From Pseudoips prasinana (lineage: Eukaryota; Arthropoda; Insecta; Lepidoptera; Nolidae), in the NCBI GenBank assembly GCA_951640165.1, contig OX621242.1, forward strand, positions 17,725,501-17,789,500: a stretch of DNA of 64,000 bases. The letters are read 5' to 3'. Position 1 is the first letter of the stretch. Every line of letters starts with the position of its first letter. Below the pieces are notes generated by a model. That model was not told where the DNA came from. It did no database searches and was given only the letters and a program-made list of their open reading frames with translations. This document shows positions 23,030 through 34,910 of this stretch, piece by piece. The translations under genes were made by a program, and so were the position numbers.

Positions 23030-25000
23030 AATATGGTTATCAAATGAAAGGGCTTGACTAGTATACTATAGACTATTGACAAAAGTCGGGAGCTTTCAAA
23101 ATTTTTAATTTATATGTAATTAATATATGGCAAATGTTTTTTCTAATTCTAGTGAAAAGACGACCCAAAATTAGTAGCAGTATTCCAAATGCGGTATTCG
23201 GGCTTCATATTTCAATGTTATCTTGGTCCAATGCTGTATAATAAAGTTATTGAAATATATCCAATGAATAAACAATCATGAAAAAGTGTACTTGTAACTT
23301 GGTTAAAATCAAAAAATTATGAAGACATAGTTAATTTATTATTTAATATAAAATAGTTCTTATAGTACAATTAACCATTAAAATATTATTATGATTAAAA
23401 AATAAAAATAATTTAAAATATAAGGAAAAACATTAAATAGTATTTACTATATAATAATAAAATCAAGCTATATTATTATCCCAATTACAATATGAGCTTT
23501 CCAGTGAAATAATTATGTAACTAATTAAAATTAAAATTATCACATGTACGCCAAATTAAACAAAAATATACTAACTACATTGAAATGTTTGAAGTTCACA
23601 TACTTAGTGGTGAAATAAGCTTGCTATTGACGGCAAAGTCTGCATATTTATGACGAGCGAAGCGACCCCTCACTCGATTATTAAAATATAAATACCCGCA
23701 ACCTTATTTTAATATATTTACTTATAAGTTTTAGATTTAATATTTAGAATTAATTTAGAAATTATTCTTGTTTTAAAGATATTATTGTACACGTCTGTTT
23801 TTGTTTTATTACACAGACATAAAAGAAACTACCGTCTGACGAGACGTTAGGGTTCACTTAAAATAATGTCATAAGTATAGAAACATAATCTTAGATTAAG
23901 AAGAATGTAATCTTATCACTTACGTCGATAAATATTTTTGTTTTTTATATATTATTGAATGCAATGATCCAACGAGAAGAAGAATCGCCTGACACTGCCA
24001 TGGACACTCAGCTTTTTGGAGACTAACTTGGCCTTGTCTTCCAGATGACCATAAAATTTTATAAATTTGATATTAGAATAAATAACAACGTAATATAATA
24101 ATTGGTATTGTTGCCTCCAACGATTTCTCGAAACCCAATTAAGCTTCGATTATTTCGACTACAAAGCGAGACTGACGTAAGAAATACTTAGACGGTACAA
24201 TAGAGGACATCTCGAGTGTTTATTCTACTGAATTGAATAACAAAGGTAGTAAAATACGCTGGGGTACACAGATTGCAATGCGATTGAATAAAGTACTTGA
24301 CGTGCCCATTAAATATGTATGTAAGATATAGACAAATTGTACAACAGGCGGTCTTATTGCAGTCAGAGATCTCTGCCAGACAATCTTTGGATGGACAAGA
24401 AACAGAAATAAAGGAATAGATCAAGTTAAGGGTACTGCAATGTGAAGGAGTTTAAGTAGGAATTGAACAACTTACGTATAAACTTATAATGGCGTGTACT
24501 TAATAGTAATTCTAGCATACCATAAATAAACTATAAAAATAATAATACATACATAATAACCAATATAACAATTCGCAAGGACAGTGAAAATGGCAATGGG
24601 ATGCCAACGTGTTAATTCTTTAAGGTAATAGGGGGTCGCAGAATTAAACATAATATTGTCAGGCTACCGATAATAATAAATGGGATAGCAATAACATTTT
24701 TACATGCATTTTGACTATCATACTGTGCATTATATTATCATAGGGAGGCGATGGCTGGCCCACACGTCAGACTCGTGAACGGGTGCTGCTTGCGGTAACT
24801 GGTTGAACTGCTGTTGGGGTACTCATATTTTTGGGATAGGATATTCTTATTACTTGAGTGAAATTGAATGATATTGTTTATTTATTTTATTATGAGTCAC
24901 TGGATGACAACGGTTCTGTGTGTGCATTAGCCTACATAACCACCAATCACAATGTATAAGTAAAATACAAGACATTAAAAAAAATCGTATACTGAAAGCA
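23030..25000. other. intron sequence without recognised features
   Basis: Very AT-rich (especially 23330-23580 and 23700-23960). No exon, repeat family or RNA gene was recognised. Confidence 0.4.
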
Positions 25001-25014
25001 AAAGAAGACGAAAA

Positions 25015-25435
25015 AAGCAAGCCCGGAGTTTCTTTGTGGCTTTCTTCTCCGGGTCGTCCACCTAGGTAGCTAGAGAAAGCCGCAGACTAGCTAGGGTAGG
25101 TTCCTCAGCGGCGAGGATGGCTTTGGCCCCGTAACGCGTGATCACACCCTCATTTAGAATTTCGTCTTTTTGCTTTAGTCTTCCATTCTTTAATTTTAAT
25201 ATAGTAGAGCGAAATTTCATAGATTAGTAACTTGTTATTTATTTAAGGAATTCAAAAAATATATGCGATAAAACAAACCGCACGGACGGACTAATTATTT
25301 TTTTTGTTTGTAATTTTTATATTATCCATCCATACATAAACATAGGTTTATGTACTGCGTTGTGAGCTTGACAAGTACAAGTGTATGTTAATACCCAAGT
25401 GCTGAATAAATTTCATTTCATTTCTTACATTTTTG
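25015..25435 (+). repeat. probable interspersed repeat with A-rich 3' end
   Basis: A GC-richer patch (AGCCCGGAGTTTCTTTGTGG to CCCCGTAACGCGTGATCACA) is followed by an AT-rich part ending GAATAAATTTCATTTCATTT, the form of a LINE 3' end. No coding motif was seen. Confidence 0.35.
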
Positions 25436-26567
25436 TCGACTTTTGTTAACACACCTGCCAAATCTGGCTTTTTTCAAAAGCTGTGGACGTCTTTCTCGGC
25501 TAACATGATGCTGATGCTGGTCCAAGCAGCTCATTCATCCAATAATATTTCTTTTGTCAGGAATATAGATATACTCGTCTATTTAGTACATACATATTAT
25601 AGATAAATCACCCAGAACATACCTACCAACCCACAGAACAAATAATTCAAAATTACATAAATATTTCTCCTGGGTGGAGATCACACACCACAACCTCTCG
25701 CTTAATAGTCAGGTCAGGGTCACTAAACACTAGACCTAGTGGCCAGTTACATAAAAGAGTTGTTAAATATTCCCCTATTAAATACATGTATGGCAATGCC
25801 CAAGCGTTGGCGGACTAGACGCGATATTTGCTCTTCAATTTCAAAATTGTATATTCTATCGCTTATGTCATATTAATATGTTATGGACGTACAATTTAAA
25901 AGCAAATAATGGGAAAATACTACAAACACAAGGCTTCTGCGTAGATACTAGATATGTTATTGTAGACTGGAACATAGCTCAGGTACCTACCTATATTACA
26001 GATTTTAAGGAATCAACAAGTCATTCAAAAAGAAACATAGTTTACCGATCTGTTTTTTTTTTGTGGTACATACATAATTATATATATCAACAAATATCTG
26101 TGTATAACAGCGTCTAACGATATAAAGGCATTTTCGGTGTGACGTGACTGGTTTTTTATTAGGGTAGGCAAATTAAGTAGATTATAGTGAGAAGATTACT
26201 TGAAGACAAAAAAGGATCCAACGTCAGTTTAGATCTGTTCTGATATTTTAATAGATAAAAACGTTCTTTATAAAAAGATTACCAAGGGTGAGACAGACTC
26301 GCGTTTTGAGGTTACGTACGTATAAAAAGTTAATTAGTCATGCACATGGTTGAGTTCCTTTACTTTTCAAAGATCGAAAACCCATCGAATTTATTAAGTA
26401 TCTTAAATTCTAAGTTCTATTATTTTTGGACAAACCGCTGTGACAGACGTATTGACGGGCGGACTGAGTCGCACCACAAGTTCGAAATCTTAACCAACTA
26501 AGACTAAGTTGAAGTCACGCACCGACCCCGTGCCTTTTTTTAATTAAAAATTATGTAACTATTTATA

Positions 26568-26808
26568 TAATCATCATCATCATGTCAGCCAAAGTACGTC
26601 CACAGCTGGACAAAAGCCTCCCCAAAGAATGGCTGAATATGCCATAATCGCCACGCTAGGCAGACGGGTTGGCGATCGCAGATTGATGGTCATAGTTCAC
26701 AGAAAAACGCCGCTGCCCGTTCTCTGGTAGGTATATTATATCCCTGGGACGATTTCTAGGCCCCCCAGGCTGAGATGGGGTGATGATATTCTATGCCGTC
26801 ACCACACT
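26568..26808 (-). mobile_element. RTE-tailed short element (family B), copy 2
   Basis: It has an ATCATCATCATCATGTCAGC tail, GTACGTCCACAGCTGGACAA, and the body GGCGATCGCAGATTGATGGT to GCCGTCACCACAC. It is nearly collinear with the copies at 5943 and 58690. Confidence 0.7.
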
Positions 26809-26809
26809 T

Positions 26810-28755
26810 TTGTATAATACTTTTTGCTAAGAAAATAAAATCATTACTAAGTGTTTTTAATTTCTTATGATTTGCTACCATCGTACGTAGAAACAGTAGA
26901 ATTAATGTATCGAGTCGCACCATAAGGACTCCTTATTACCATTTTAGTACTAAGCCCTAATAATCATAAAAAGCTTAACTAACCAAATATATTTATGCTT
27001 GGAAACTAATTATGTTTAATAACATGTGTTAAGACCCATTGCTGCCTCGCATATATATACCTATACAAAAGTTCTTAATTTCGTCTCCGGATTTTAAGAC
27101 TAGACTATCATATTTTTTAGATATCTGGCACAACAATGCCCGACCGTGTTAGTTTTATATAAAATGCCTATTTCAAACTGCCGATATTAAATGTCTGGTA
27201 AACAAATTAGGCCACTTGATACAACTAAAATAAAGGTACATCGAACATATTCTAGTCGTTAGATAACTGAATTAAACATGAAATCCGTTCATATTTTAGA
27301 GAAGAAGACAATGGGAAAGCTAATTTTTGTCGATTTGAACATTGTTTCATGTTCACGCGTGTCATGGTGAGTAAGAATTCCTCTTAAGAACTTCTGGTCT
27401 TGTAAAAAAGATAACCAGTTTTAATCGTTGTATCATGACGGATAAGATAAACCAACGTATATATATATAAAATCACCTTTTTTATCGATCGTTTTCTTTT
27501 GAGGGACAGAAACATAATCCTTAACACAAAATATGTTATCATAGATTAACATATTTTTTCCTTCATCTTTTTTATTTTCATACAGTAGTAGTGTTAAAGC
27601 AAAAAGCAAATGTTTATGGCAGGCTCTGTATAGAAGCTCTCATGTTTGGTTCGTTAACCAAATTAACGTGTTAGCCTCAGACCGGTTTTGCAGTTTCGAG
27701 CACGTGTTCGTCACAGGAATGCCTTTGAAATTTCTGCTAACTTGACAGAGCCGGCCTCTACTCTTTGAGGTCATCGTTTAAACTTTCAAATCATTTTATT
27801 TATTCTACAGGGGTTTATCTTGCTTGTAACTAAGCCACAGAAAATTTATTTTACGGAAAGTAAACTCGACGAAATAACTATAAGGATCCTATGCGATATA
27901 AACATCTTTTGTATTGTCAAGTTAAGCTATGTTGTGATTTTAGATTTGACATTATTTCCAACCCCACTTTTTGATCTAACAAATGCAAATAACTTAATAA
28001 ATATTATAAAGTACAAGTGTGCCGAGCATAGATAAAAAATCTGTCAAGAAAATAAAGGTATGGTAGCTTGCCGTTAACCATTTTAAGGGATAAAATAACA
28101 CGTTGTTGTAGTTCTTTGGTAATGAATAACATTTCATAGTTTTCATCAGAGTAAGGAATACATAATCATTGTTAAATAACGTCTAACTTCTAACAGGCAC
28201 CGCAAATATGTGATACTTGTAATCAAAAACATAAGAGTTGAATTAATAAGTACATACTTAGACGTAATTAAAGAATTAATAGATTAGGTAAGCAATGATA
28301 AGTCATACTATGTCAAAAGGCACTCAGCATAACTTTTAACAACCTAATCATAAAATGTTGTACTTATTAGTATTTTTGAGTTTATGTATTCAGAGACACA
28401 TATACACTCATACTATTAGTTTATCGCATAGTCTTTTATGTCTTTAAGTGAGTGGTTTAAAATCTTACTGAGTGATAACTGTTAATACTGCGCATTTCCC
28501 TTTCGTCAAAATTGGCAACAAGTTCGTCGGCAGTAGTCAAGGCTAAGGTACTCGCAAAAACACGGCTCCCTAATTTATGTGAAATGTATATTTGTTTTAC
28601 GCAACAGTCTCTTTGTTGAAGAATAACGTTATTGTTTAAAGGATAAAGGACATCGCGGTAGTTATTTAAAATTTAATTTACCTTTGTGGAACGGAAGCTT
28701 GCTTAGGTACTTAAATAATAATGTTCTTCTGGTCGAATTTCGAGTTTAGCAGTCA
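26810..28755. other. intron sequence without recognised features
   Basis: No exon or repeat family was recognised. A frame of about 70 codons at 27820-28035 has no family resemblance. Confidence 0.4.
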
Positions 28756-28759
28756 ATGA

Positions 28760-29205
28760 AGACGACGGAGCACATATTAATATGTAATATGTCCAATGTC
28801 TCTAGATGTCTTTCTCATCAGCGTGGGCGCCAAAATAGGTACTTTCTCATTTACCTGGCACTCAGTATTTAATGTGACGGACCAGTCGAATAAAGCAGAG
28901 AGGATACAGACTTTGAATGCTATCGAGAGAAGACGACGGAGCACATATTAATATGTAATATGTCCAATGTCTCTAGATGTCTTTCTCATCAGCGTGGGCG
29001 CCAAAATAGGTACTTTCTCATTTACCTGGCACTCAGTATAGACGACGGAGCACATATTAATATGTCCAATGTCTCTAGATGTCTTTCTCATCAGCGTGGG
29101 CGCCAAAATAGGTACTTTCTCATTTACCTGGCACTCAGTATTTAATGTGACGGACCAGTCGAATAAAGCAGAGAGGATACAGACTTTGAATGCTATCGAG
29201 AAACC
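28760..29205. repeat. tandem repeat, 2.6 units of about 170 bp
   Basis: Units start at 28760, 28931 and 29040 with AGACGACGGAGCACATATTA. The second lacks the last roughly 60 bases of the unit and the third lacks 8 bases (ATGTAATA). The units are otherwise almost identical. Open frames across them are by-products of the repetition. Confidence 0.9.
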
Positions 29206-29469
29206 GGCTGTCACATATAACCTACTTAATTATTTGCTAGAAAAAATTATTTAAGTAATTTGTTTTGATTGAATTCAACCCGGAAATTTAACCCGAGTTG
29301 TCACTATCGACGGTTTACCAAGTTTTATAAGTAAATTATGGTATAGCTGAGATTGATTTTTAGTTTTGACTTTGAAATCTAGCGTTCAAAGTGGAAGCTA
29401 AAAATATCGAATTGTATGGTTTAAATATGATGTTGGCAAAGAATACAGGCAATTAATTGACAGAGTAAA

Positions 29470-29690
29470 CAACAAATGAAGTACCGTACCGGAATTAGTA
29501 GATGATGTATTCTATTCTCAACACCGTATAGAATGCTTCGATAAGAAATTCAAGGAAGGACAAGTAGAGAGAAGAACAATTCAGGGCAGACCAAGAATAA
29601 ATTATATTGTTAAAATCAAGGAGATAGTGGAAGTAGGATCGTATAAGGAAGTCGAAGCGTATGACGAAGATAGGGTGAAATGAAGAACCT
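29470..29690 (+). pseudogene. decayed LINE reverse transcriptase C-terminus
   Basis: The plus strand reads EGQVERRTIQGRPRINYIVK, then IKEIVEVGSYKEV and DEDRVK. This follows the RTE-type C-terminal pattern (GRPR...I..I...GSY.E....DR..W). It is bounded by stops. Confidence 0.45.
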
Positions 29691-29881
29691 CAAGTAACAT
29701 GATCATAGTTCTTAAATTGGATAGATAGAGTTAGAAGATATATCAGTATTATTATAGATACTCATTGAAGATCATGTCAATTACACCACAGTTTGTCGTA
29801 ATTTGCACATCTTAAGTTAACTCTGCAACAAAATCCTTTAAAATGTCTTATATAAATATTATCGTAGGTTAAAATACTTAC

Positions 29882-30034
29882 ATGAGTGAAGTAATAGTAG
29901 TAAACTTCAACACCGGAATCAGCCAGGACTTCAGCGAAGTAGTTGGTCGGGCACAGGAAGAAATAGTCGCCGACCACGTCAGCGATCATTTTCTGGTTCA
30001 GATAGCCATCAGTAATTTCCTCCCAATCCGTGTA
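29882..30034 (-). CDS. ace-2: acetylcholinesterase, third coding exon (residues 444-494)
   Basis: The exon is 153 bp, exactly 51 codons, phase 0 at both ends. The acceptor is CTTTTAG and the donor GTAAGT. It begins YTDWEEITDGYLNQKMIADV and ends in VYYYYFTH. This is the segment between the catalytic glutamate and histidine, with the conserved VGDYFF and CPTN motifs of insect acetylcholinesterases. The 3.5-kb intron on its right contains a P-element-like insertion; the 29-kb intron on its left contains most of the repeats of the first half of the window. Confidence 0.93.
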
Positions 30035-30214
30035 CTAAAAGCAAGCCAATTATTAGAATTTTAAGTACATCAGAAACATTTTAACATCGCTTTAAAACTT
30101 GACCTCGACTAACATAATTGACATAAACACCGACATCGACGGAAAATCTATATCTAGATCTTTTAGAATGCTGAATGTTTTTATGTAACAGTTAGGGACA
30201 TTTTTAGTTAATCG

Positions 30215-30430
30215 ATACACACCTACGATGCCATCAATATATTTTAGTGCTTCTGGCCGAATTGCGGATACAATGGTCAGTCTCAACTGAGACTTGTCAA
30301 CCACGTAAGACATGTTATAGTGCAGGAGTGTGTACCAAAATAGAGGTGAACGCTCTAATTCTTCACTCTCATAATCCACGGCGCTCCCTACCAGGCTCAA
30401 GTGGTCAAGCTCAGAACCCACCGCTTTACG
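30215..30430 (-). other. coding-like segment of unknown origin
   Basis: About 70 codons of balanced, non-repetitive protein sequence on the minus strand: VGSELDHLSLVGSAVDYESE through LFWYTLLHYNMSYVVDKSQL and ALKYIDGIVGVY. No ATG opens it; a TGA lies 5 codons upstream. The frame continues to a TAA at 30092 but loses its protein-like look after GVYR. I do not recognise the family. It could be a retroelement remnant, a remnant of another gene's exon, or chance. Confidence 0.3.
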
Positions 30431-30431
30431 T

Positions 30432-31340
30432 GGTCACGAGCGTATGAGATACCAACTTCTGGACTTTGGGGTGTAACTGGTTGTTTTTAGCCTAACACCG
30501 AATTGGGATTGGATCTCAGGATCTCATTTTCTACGGTTAAATATGCTACGCCTATACCATCGAGACAGAAAGTTACTTAGACAAGATCGAGACAGATACA
30601 CAGTATTTTAGTGCTGAGAGTTAAGAAGAGGAAATCAACTAACACTTCAGAACAATTAGTTAGAATATCCGAAAAAAAGTTATTCGCCAAGTAACATAGC
30701 GTGGCAGTTTAGGCACGAGGCATATAAATGGCTGTCATAAGAATTAATTGCCATCGTAACGTAAACGTTTCCGCGCACTAAAGACAATTTTTCTTGGCGT
30801 ATGATTCGTAACGACTTCGATATCCCTGATGGGAAAATTACTGGCAAATACAGCAATGAGAAAATTATTTTTGCATTATTGAGGGTAATTTGAGAAGGAC
30901 ATCCTTTTTAGCTGCTAGTTGGGACGTGATGAAATCACCCCAGTTTCTGTGTAAGCATGTCATTGTATCAATGACCCTTTCTCACGCAACTTTACAATAA
31001 AATGGTTACTATCGGCACATACGGAAATTATAAACTGTTGAAAAAGTATTTTATTAAATGAGCAGTGAAACTCTTTGATCATTGTATTTCTTTTTATATC
31101 CGTTTTGATTGTTTTTTTTTCTGTCATGTCAACTTGCTTAGCAACCGTCTTGTTATCGATAACTACATGAAAAAAAAACATTATTTTCTTTTCACCACAT
31201 TTATTTGTTAATAAAATTTTATCCCGGATTCTCTCACTTTCTAACATAAACTTAATTACCTTTGGCATATTTATGCCCGGTTCCCAATTAAACATGTTCT
31301 GGCTAGAGTTAAGAATATATATCGCTATCTTGGTACGATT
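30432..31340. other. intron sequence without recognised features
   Basis: I see no exon or repeat family between the coding-like segment and the P-element-like insertion. Confidence 0.4.
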
Positions 31341-31535
31341 TTATACTAACCTGCAGTGAACGCAAATAATCATGGAAGCATTCCTAGCTCGCGAAAATGA
31401 CCCAACGCAGATTGTGCCGCGGTAGGCGGGGCTTAAAAATTGTGCCGCGGACCGAGTGGGACCGAGTTTGCGCACTACAGGCATCAATGGCGGTCGTCTG
31501 TCAGTTATTAGTTTCAGCGTGTTTAATTTCCAAAA

Positions 31536-31617
31536 ATGCCTTCCTGTGCAGTAAAGTGGTGTATTAATAAATCTCATTTGCATAACAAGAGTGTTGAAAT
31601 TAGTTATTACGAGTAAG
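31536..31617 (+). pseudogene. THAP-domain first exon fragment of a P-like transposase
   Basis: The ATG opens MPSCAVKWCINKSHLHNKSV and then EISYYE-stop. The MPSCAVxxC start with Cys4 and Cys9 is the beginning of the THAP C2CH zinc finger found in P-element transposases. The later Cys and His of the finger are absent from this frame. The stop sits in GAGTAAGA, which could also be a GT-AG donor (GTAAGA). No downstream transposase exon was found inside the element. Confidence 0.6.
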
Positions 31618-31949
31618 AACATCGCTATATATTTTAATTTTATTAAATATGAAGTCAATCAAATTGACACAAAATATATGGTGATGTTGTTATGCAAACG
31701 AATCAATTTATTTATCTACATAAAAATTATGACGATTTTTTTTTATTTATTACAATTATTTTAATCTTAGATAAAATACTCAGCATCTTTAGGGTATGCA
31801 CAAAGAATGGTAATGGTGGTATTAAAACAGCTTGGTTTCTTCAAATTTCCACTCGATCTAAAGCGAAGAGAACTATGGACGAAAACTGTTCGTTTGGAAA
31901 TGAATTCAATTCAATTTTATTTATATATTTACAGCGTAACTTGTACAGC

Positions 31950-32224
31950 ACCAATTTCCTCACAGGACTAGATAGCTAAAACCATAAGCAACAACATTTA
32001 TTTTACAACTTTTGATAATTTGTATTTTTTTTTTGTAAAAAGTCTATATTAATTAATTTACCACTTGAATGTTTATAACTCTACGTGCATCGTAAATAAT
32101 ATGTAACCAGGCGGCTTGCGTAATCTTTGCGATGCATCGCAAAGATTACGCAAGCCGCCTGCGATGCCCGTAGAGTAAGTTGTTGCTTATGGTGTTAGCT
32201 TCCTAGTCCTGCGAGGTTGTTGGT
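31950..32224. repeat. foldback element nested in the P-like transposon
   Basis: Outer arms ACCAATTTCCTCACAGGACT (31950) and the complement of the sequence ending 32224 converge on a perfect 52-bp palindrome at 32109-32160 (AGGCGGCTTGCGTAATCTTT and so on, 26 bases each side, no loop). The left arm carries about 80 extra bases. Confidence 0.75.
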
Positions 32225-32819
32225 ATTTTACTAGTAACCCTGCATATCTAGATCACCCATAATTTCAAGTAGATTCGTCCACGCGTTTTCAAGATAAAGG
32301 GTATTGACAGACAGACGGACGGATGGATAAAGAAGTGAAGGGGGCCCTAAAAAGTAGTACTTAAGTGTTATGTATACCTACGGAAATTGTAAATAATAAT
32401 TAGTGAATAATTGGTCACAAATTTGTTTTATTTACCTATTATCATAGCAAATAAACCCATTACTCGCCAAATACTGCTCTATTTAAAGACCTTAGAAAAA
32501 CTCTTGCCGTAAAGTTCAAGATACTGTATATTTTATCATAATTCTTTATTATTTTAATAATATCAATGTCACGGTGAATTATTTTCGTTGCACTTTATAA
32601 CATAAAACATCCCTCGGCGAATGTCATGAACATGGTAATTTAGACCCGAACATGAGGTCATAAAGTCTACTTTTAAAAGGTGTATCTGAGCGGTAATATT
32701 TTAGCCAATCAGAGACGGTATTCCTTGTGTCAGTTTGATTGGGATATTGGGTCAAAATTTGCGCTTAGTTTCCTTGAAGTAATGCTTCCATGTTTATTTG
32801 CGTTCACTGCTAACCTGTA

Positions 32820-33555
32820 ATAACTTGAGCGACTGCAATCAGAGGCTTTATATTTATGAGTTTACAAAAAACGTACGGACAAGTTCAAGCTTGGCAACTG
32901 TCGAGATGGCATGAGAAGTTTTCCCAATCACAATGCCTTGTTCCCGTCGAGATTTTGAATTTGTCAGACGAATACGTTTTATTTTTCTGTAGACTCATAC
33001 TTAGCCTAGACATGTCAAAATCGATAGACTAAAACGTCAAAGGCATTTTAAAACCGCCTTTATCACAAATTGAATCAGTAACCGAGATGATTCTACCAGG
33101 AGTCAGATTATATTAAACGTCAAGTGTCTGTAACAGTTGTCATTAATCTTTGTTGTTTTGGGGCATTGTGGGCAGTCAAAAATTGTTTTCCCAAGAAGCT
33201 TTACTAGTTCGGACACCGGTCAGTCTTCCGGCCTAAGTAACTTGAATACTGTGACACAGTCATGTCGCACAAGTCATGAACTCTTATCTACAAACGTACA
33301 ACTAAAAAACAAAACTTCATTATTAATGTAATGTGTGATAATAGTACAATTCTCGTTTTGTCGTCTGAATGAATGCTAAATTATTCGTGGAGACTAATTA
33401 CTCACGCGTTAAAAGGTCTTGCCTTGATCCTCTTCACAACGAAGTAACTTTGTATAATTTAAAAATAATGTAACTTTTATGTCATACTAGGACGATATTT
33501 AGTCTTCTTACGATGTAAGACTTACATTATTCGATTTAGTTTACTCAAAGTATAC
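32820..33555. other. intron sequence without recognised features
   Basis: I see no coding or repeat signature between the P-like element and the second acetylcholinesterase exon. Confidence 0.4.
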
Positions 33556-33559
33556 TTAC

Positions 33560-33702
33560 TTGAAATACAATCGCTTCCCGTTTAATCTTGGAAAAGTCTT
33601 TGAAAATTGTATCGACGATCTCCAGAAATTTTTCTCGCTGCAGAAAACTGGGTCCATCCTTTTCGAAGTAATCAAGAAAGTCGTAAAGCAAGAAATACGT
33701 TC
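33560..33702 (-). CDS. ace-2: acetylcholinesterase, second coding exon (residues 396-443)
   Basis: The exon is 143 bp. It starts after the acceptor TTTCAG, completes Gly396 and reads TYFLLYDFLDYFEKDGPSFL, ending at REAIVFQ before a GTAAGT donor in phase 0. It continues directly from the catalytic Glu395 of the upstream exon. Tyr398, Phe399 and Tyr402 line the active-site gorge (Torpedo 330, 331, 334; Tyr at 398 matches Drosophila Ace). The reading frame is open only between these splice sites, as expected for an internal exon. The segment is too short to stand out as a gene by itself and is recognised by continuity with its neighbours. Confidence 0.93.
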
Positions 33703-33704
33703 CT

Positions 33705-34735
33705 GAAACGAGAATGCACAATTTATTATGGTAATGATGTATTATAAATCATCTTAGTTGTTGCGATGGGATTGTGATAGTCCTTCGGGATCTTTCAACG
33801 TTGATAAGTACATTTCATTTTTCATATTTTATGACCGAATATTATAACAGTAATTATTAGAAATTCAAGGGTGAATAGGGGCGGGAACAAAATTTACTTA
33901 ATGTATGGAAATTCTCCTTGTCGGGAATTCTATTCCCCCCGTTTTTTAACTAATGTTTGTATTTCTGTTTTAGATAATAATATAAAAAACTGCTTAACTG
34001 ATTATAAAAAAAATACCTATTTAAATATACACTATTGGCGAGTAACATGGGTTATATATTATTTTCAGAAAAACTTAAGATCTCTACGTAAATGACAATG
34101 AAACATTTGGCTATAAAAGTAATTTTTTGGTTTGCGCTGCAAAAGCTTTTGATGATACATACAATGAAAAAATCCGTGGGGTTATATGTATAACTATTAT
34201 AGTTAAGTCACAATAACTGTTTTGTTTAAATTATACAATTTAAGCACTGATAAACTATTTAAATACTAATTTATCTTCCTACCTATGCTAAGTCGGGGTG
34301 ACCTGCTAGTACTGTATACTTTCATGTGCTGCAAAAATTCTATAATAAAACTATTTATACCTAGTCTGATAATTAATAGCGACTGGGGGGGGGTATATTT
34401 TTATGCAACCAAATTTAATAATAAACCATGCGTGGCTGATACTCGCATACGAAGAGTAACAACGCATTGTTACGAGGGTCATAAGGGAAGGAGAGCGGAG
34501 GCTACGGGCTCAAATCTATCTGGCCCTTGAATTTGTAAGTGTAACAGTACTATCAAGATATTATATTAATTTGTAAATGTTTTCTTTTCTTATTGCTCCA
34601 TACCAATGGTAAAATACAACATTTAACGACGCCTGTTGTAAGCGAAATATCGTACCAGTAGCTGGTAAGTGAAGTTTTATTTGTGTGCAATTAGGTTAGT
34701 CAAAGCTTCCCGAATCGGGAACAGTTATTGGGTTG
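33705..34735. other. intron sequence without recognised features
   Basis: AT-rich, with a run of ten G near 34384. No exon or family was recognised. Confidence 0.4.
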
Positions 34736-34739
34736 ACCC

Positions 34740-34910
34740 GTAACTTTATTATTTGTTGTTATAGCGTCAAACGTACGTAACGTAAACTGTGAAATTTTCA
34801 ACTGCCTATCTATTACGGTTCATGAGATGCAGCCCGCTAACAGACATACGGATGGACAGCGGATGCTTAATGGAATAGTACGGAACCCTAATAAAAAAGG
34901 TTCCACTCGC
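34740..34910 (+). repeat. interspersed repeat 3' fragment
   Basis: It has ACAGACATACGGATGGACAG and AATAGTACGGAACCCTAATA. This is the same kind of 3' end as in the 590-bp repeat at 57385-57972. Confidence 0.45.

Larger units (their letters stand above)
31354..32809 (+). mobile_element. P-element-like transposon, 1.46 kb, non-autonomous
   Basis: The ends are inverted repeats of 29 bases with one mismatch (31354-31382, starting CAGTGAACGCAAATAA; complement at 32781-32809). They are flanked by a perfect 8-bp direct repeat CTAACCTG at 31346-31353 and 32810-32817. An 8-bp duplication fits the P superfamily. Near the left end a THAP-type start (31536) supports the class. The rest of the transposase is missing, and the interior holds a foldback element (31950-32224) and unrelated AT-rich sequence. 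It lies in the 3.5-kb acetylcholinesterase intron, inverted relative to the gene. Confidence 0.8.

Noticed and set aside
28948..29254. Frames on both strands with internally repeated protein sequence
   Set aside because: The repetition comes from the DNA-level tandem repeat; no family resemblance.
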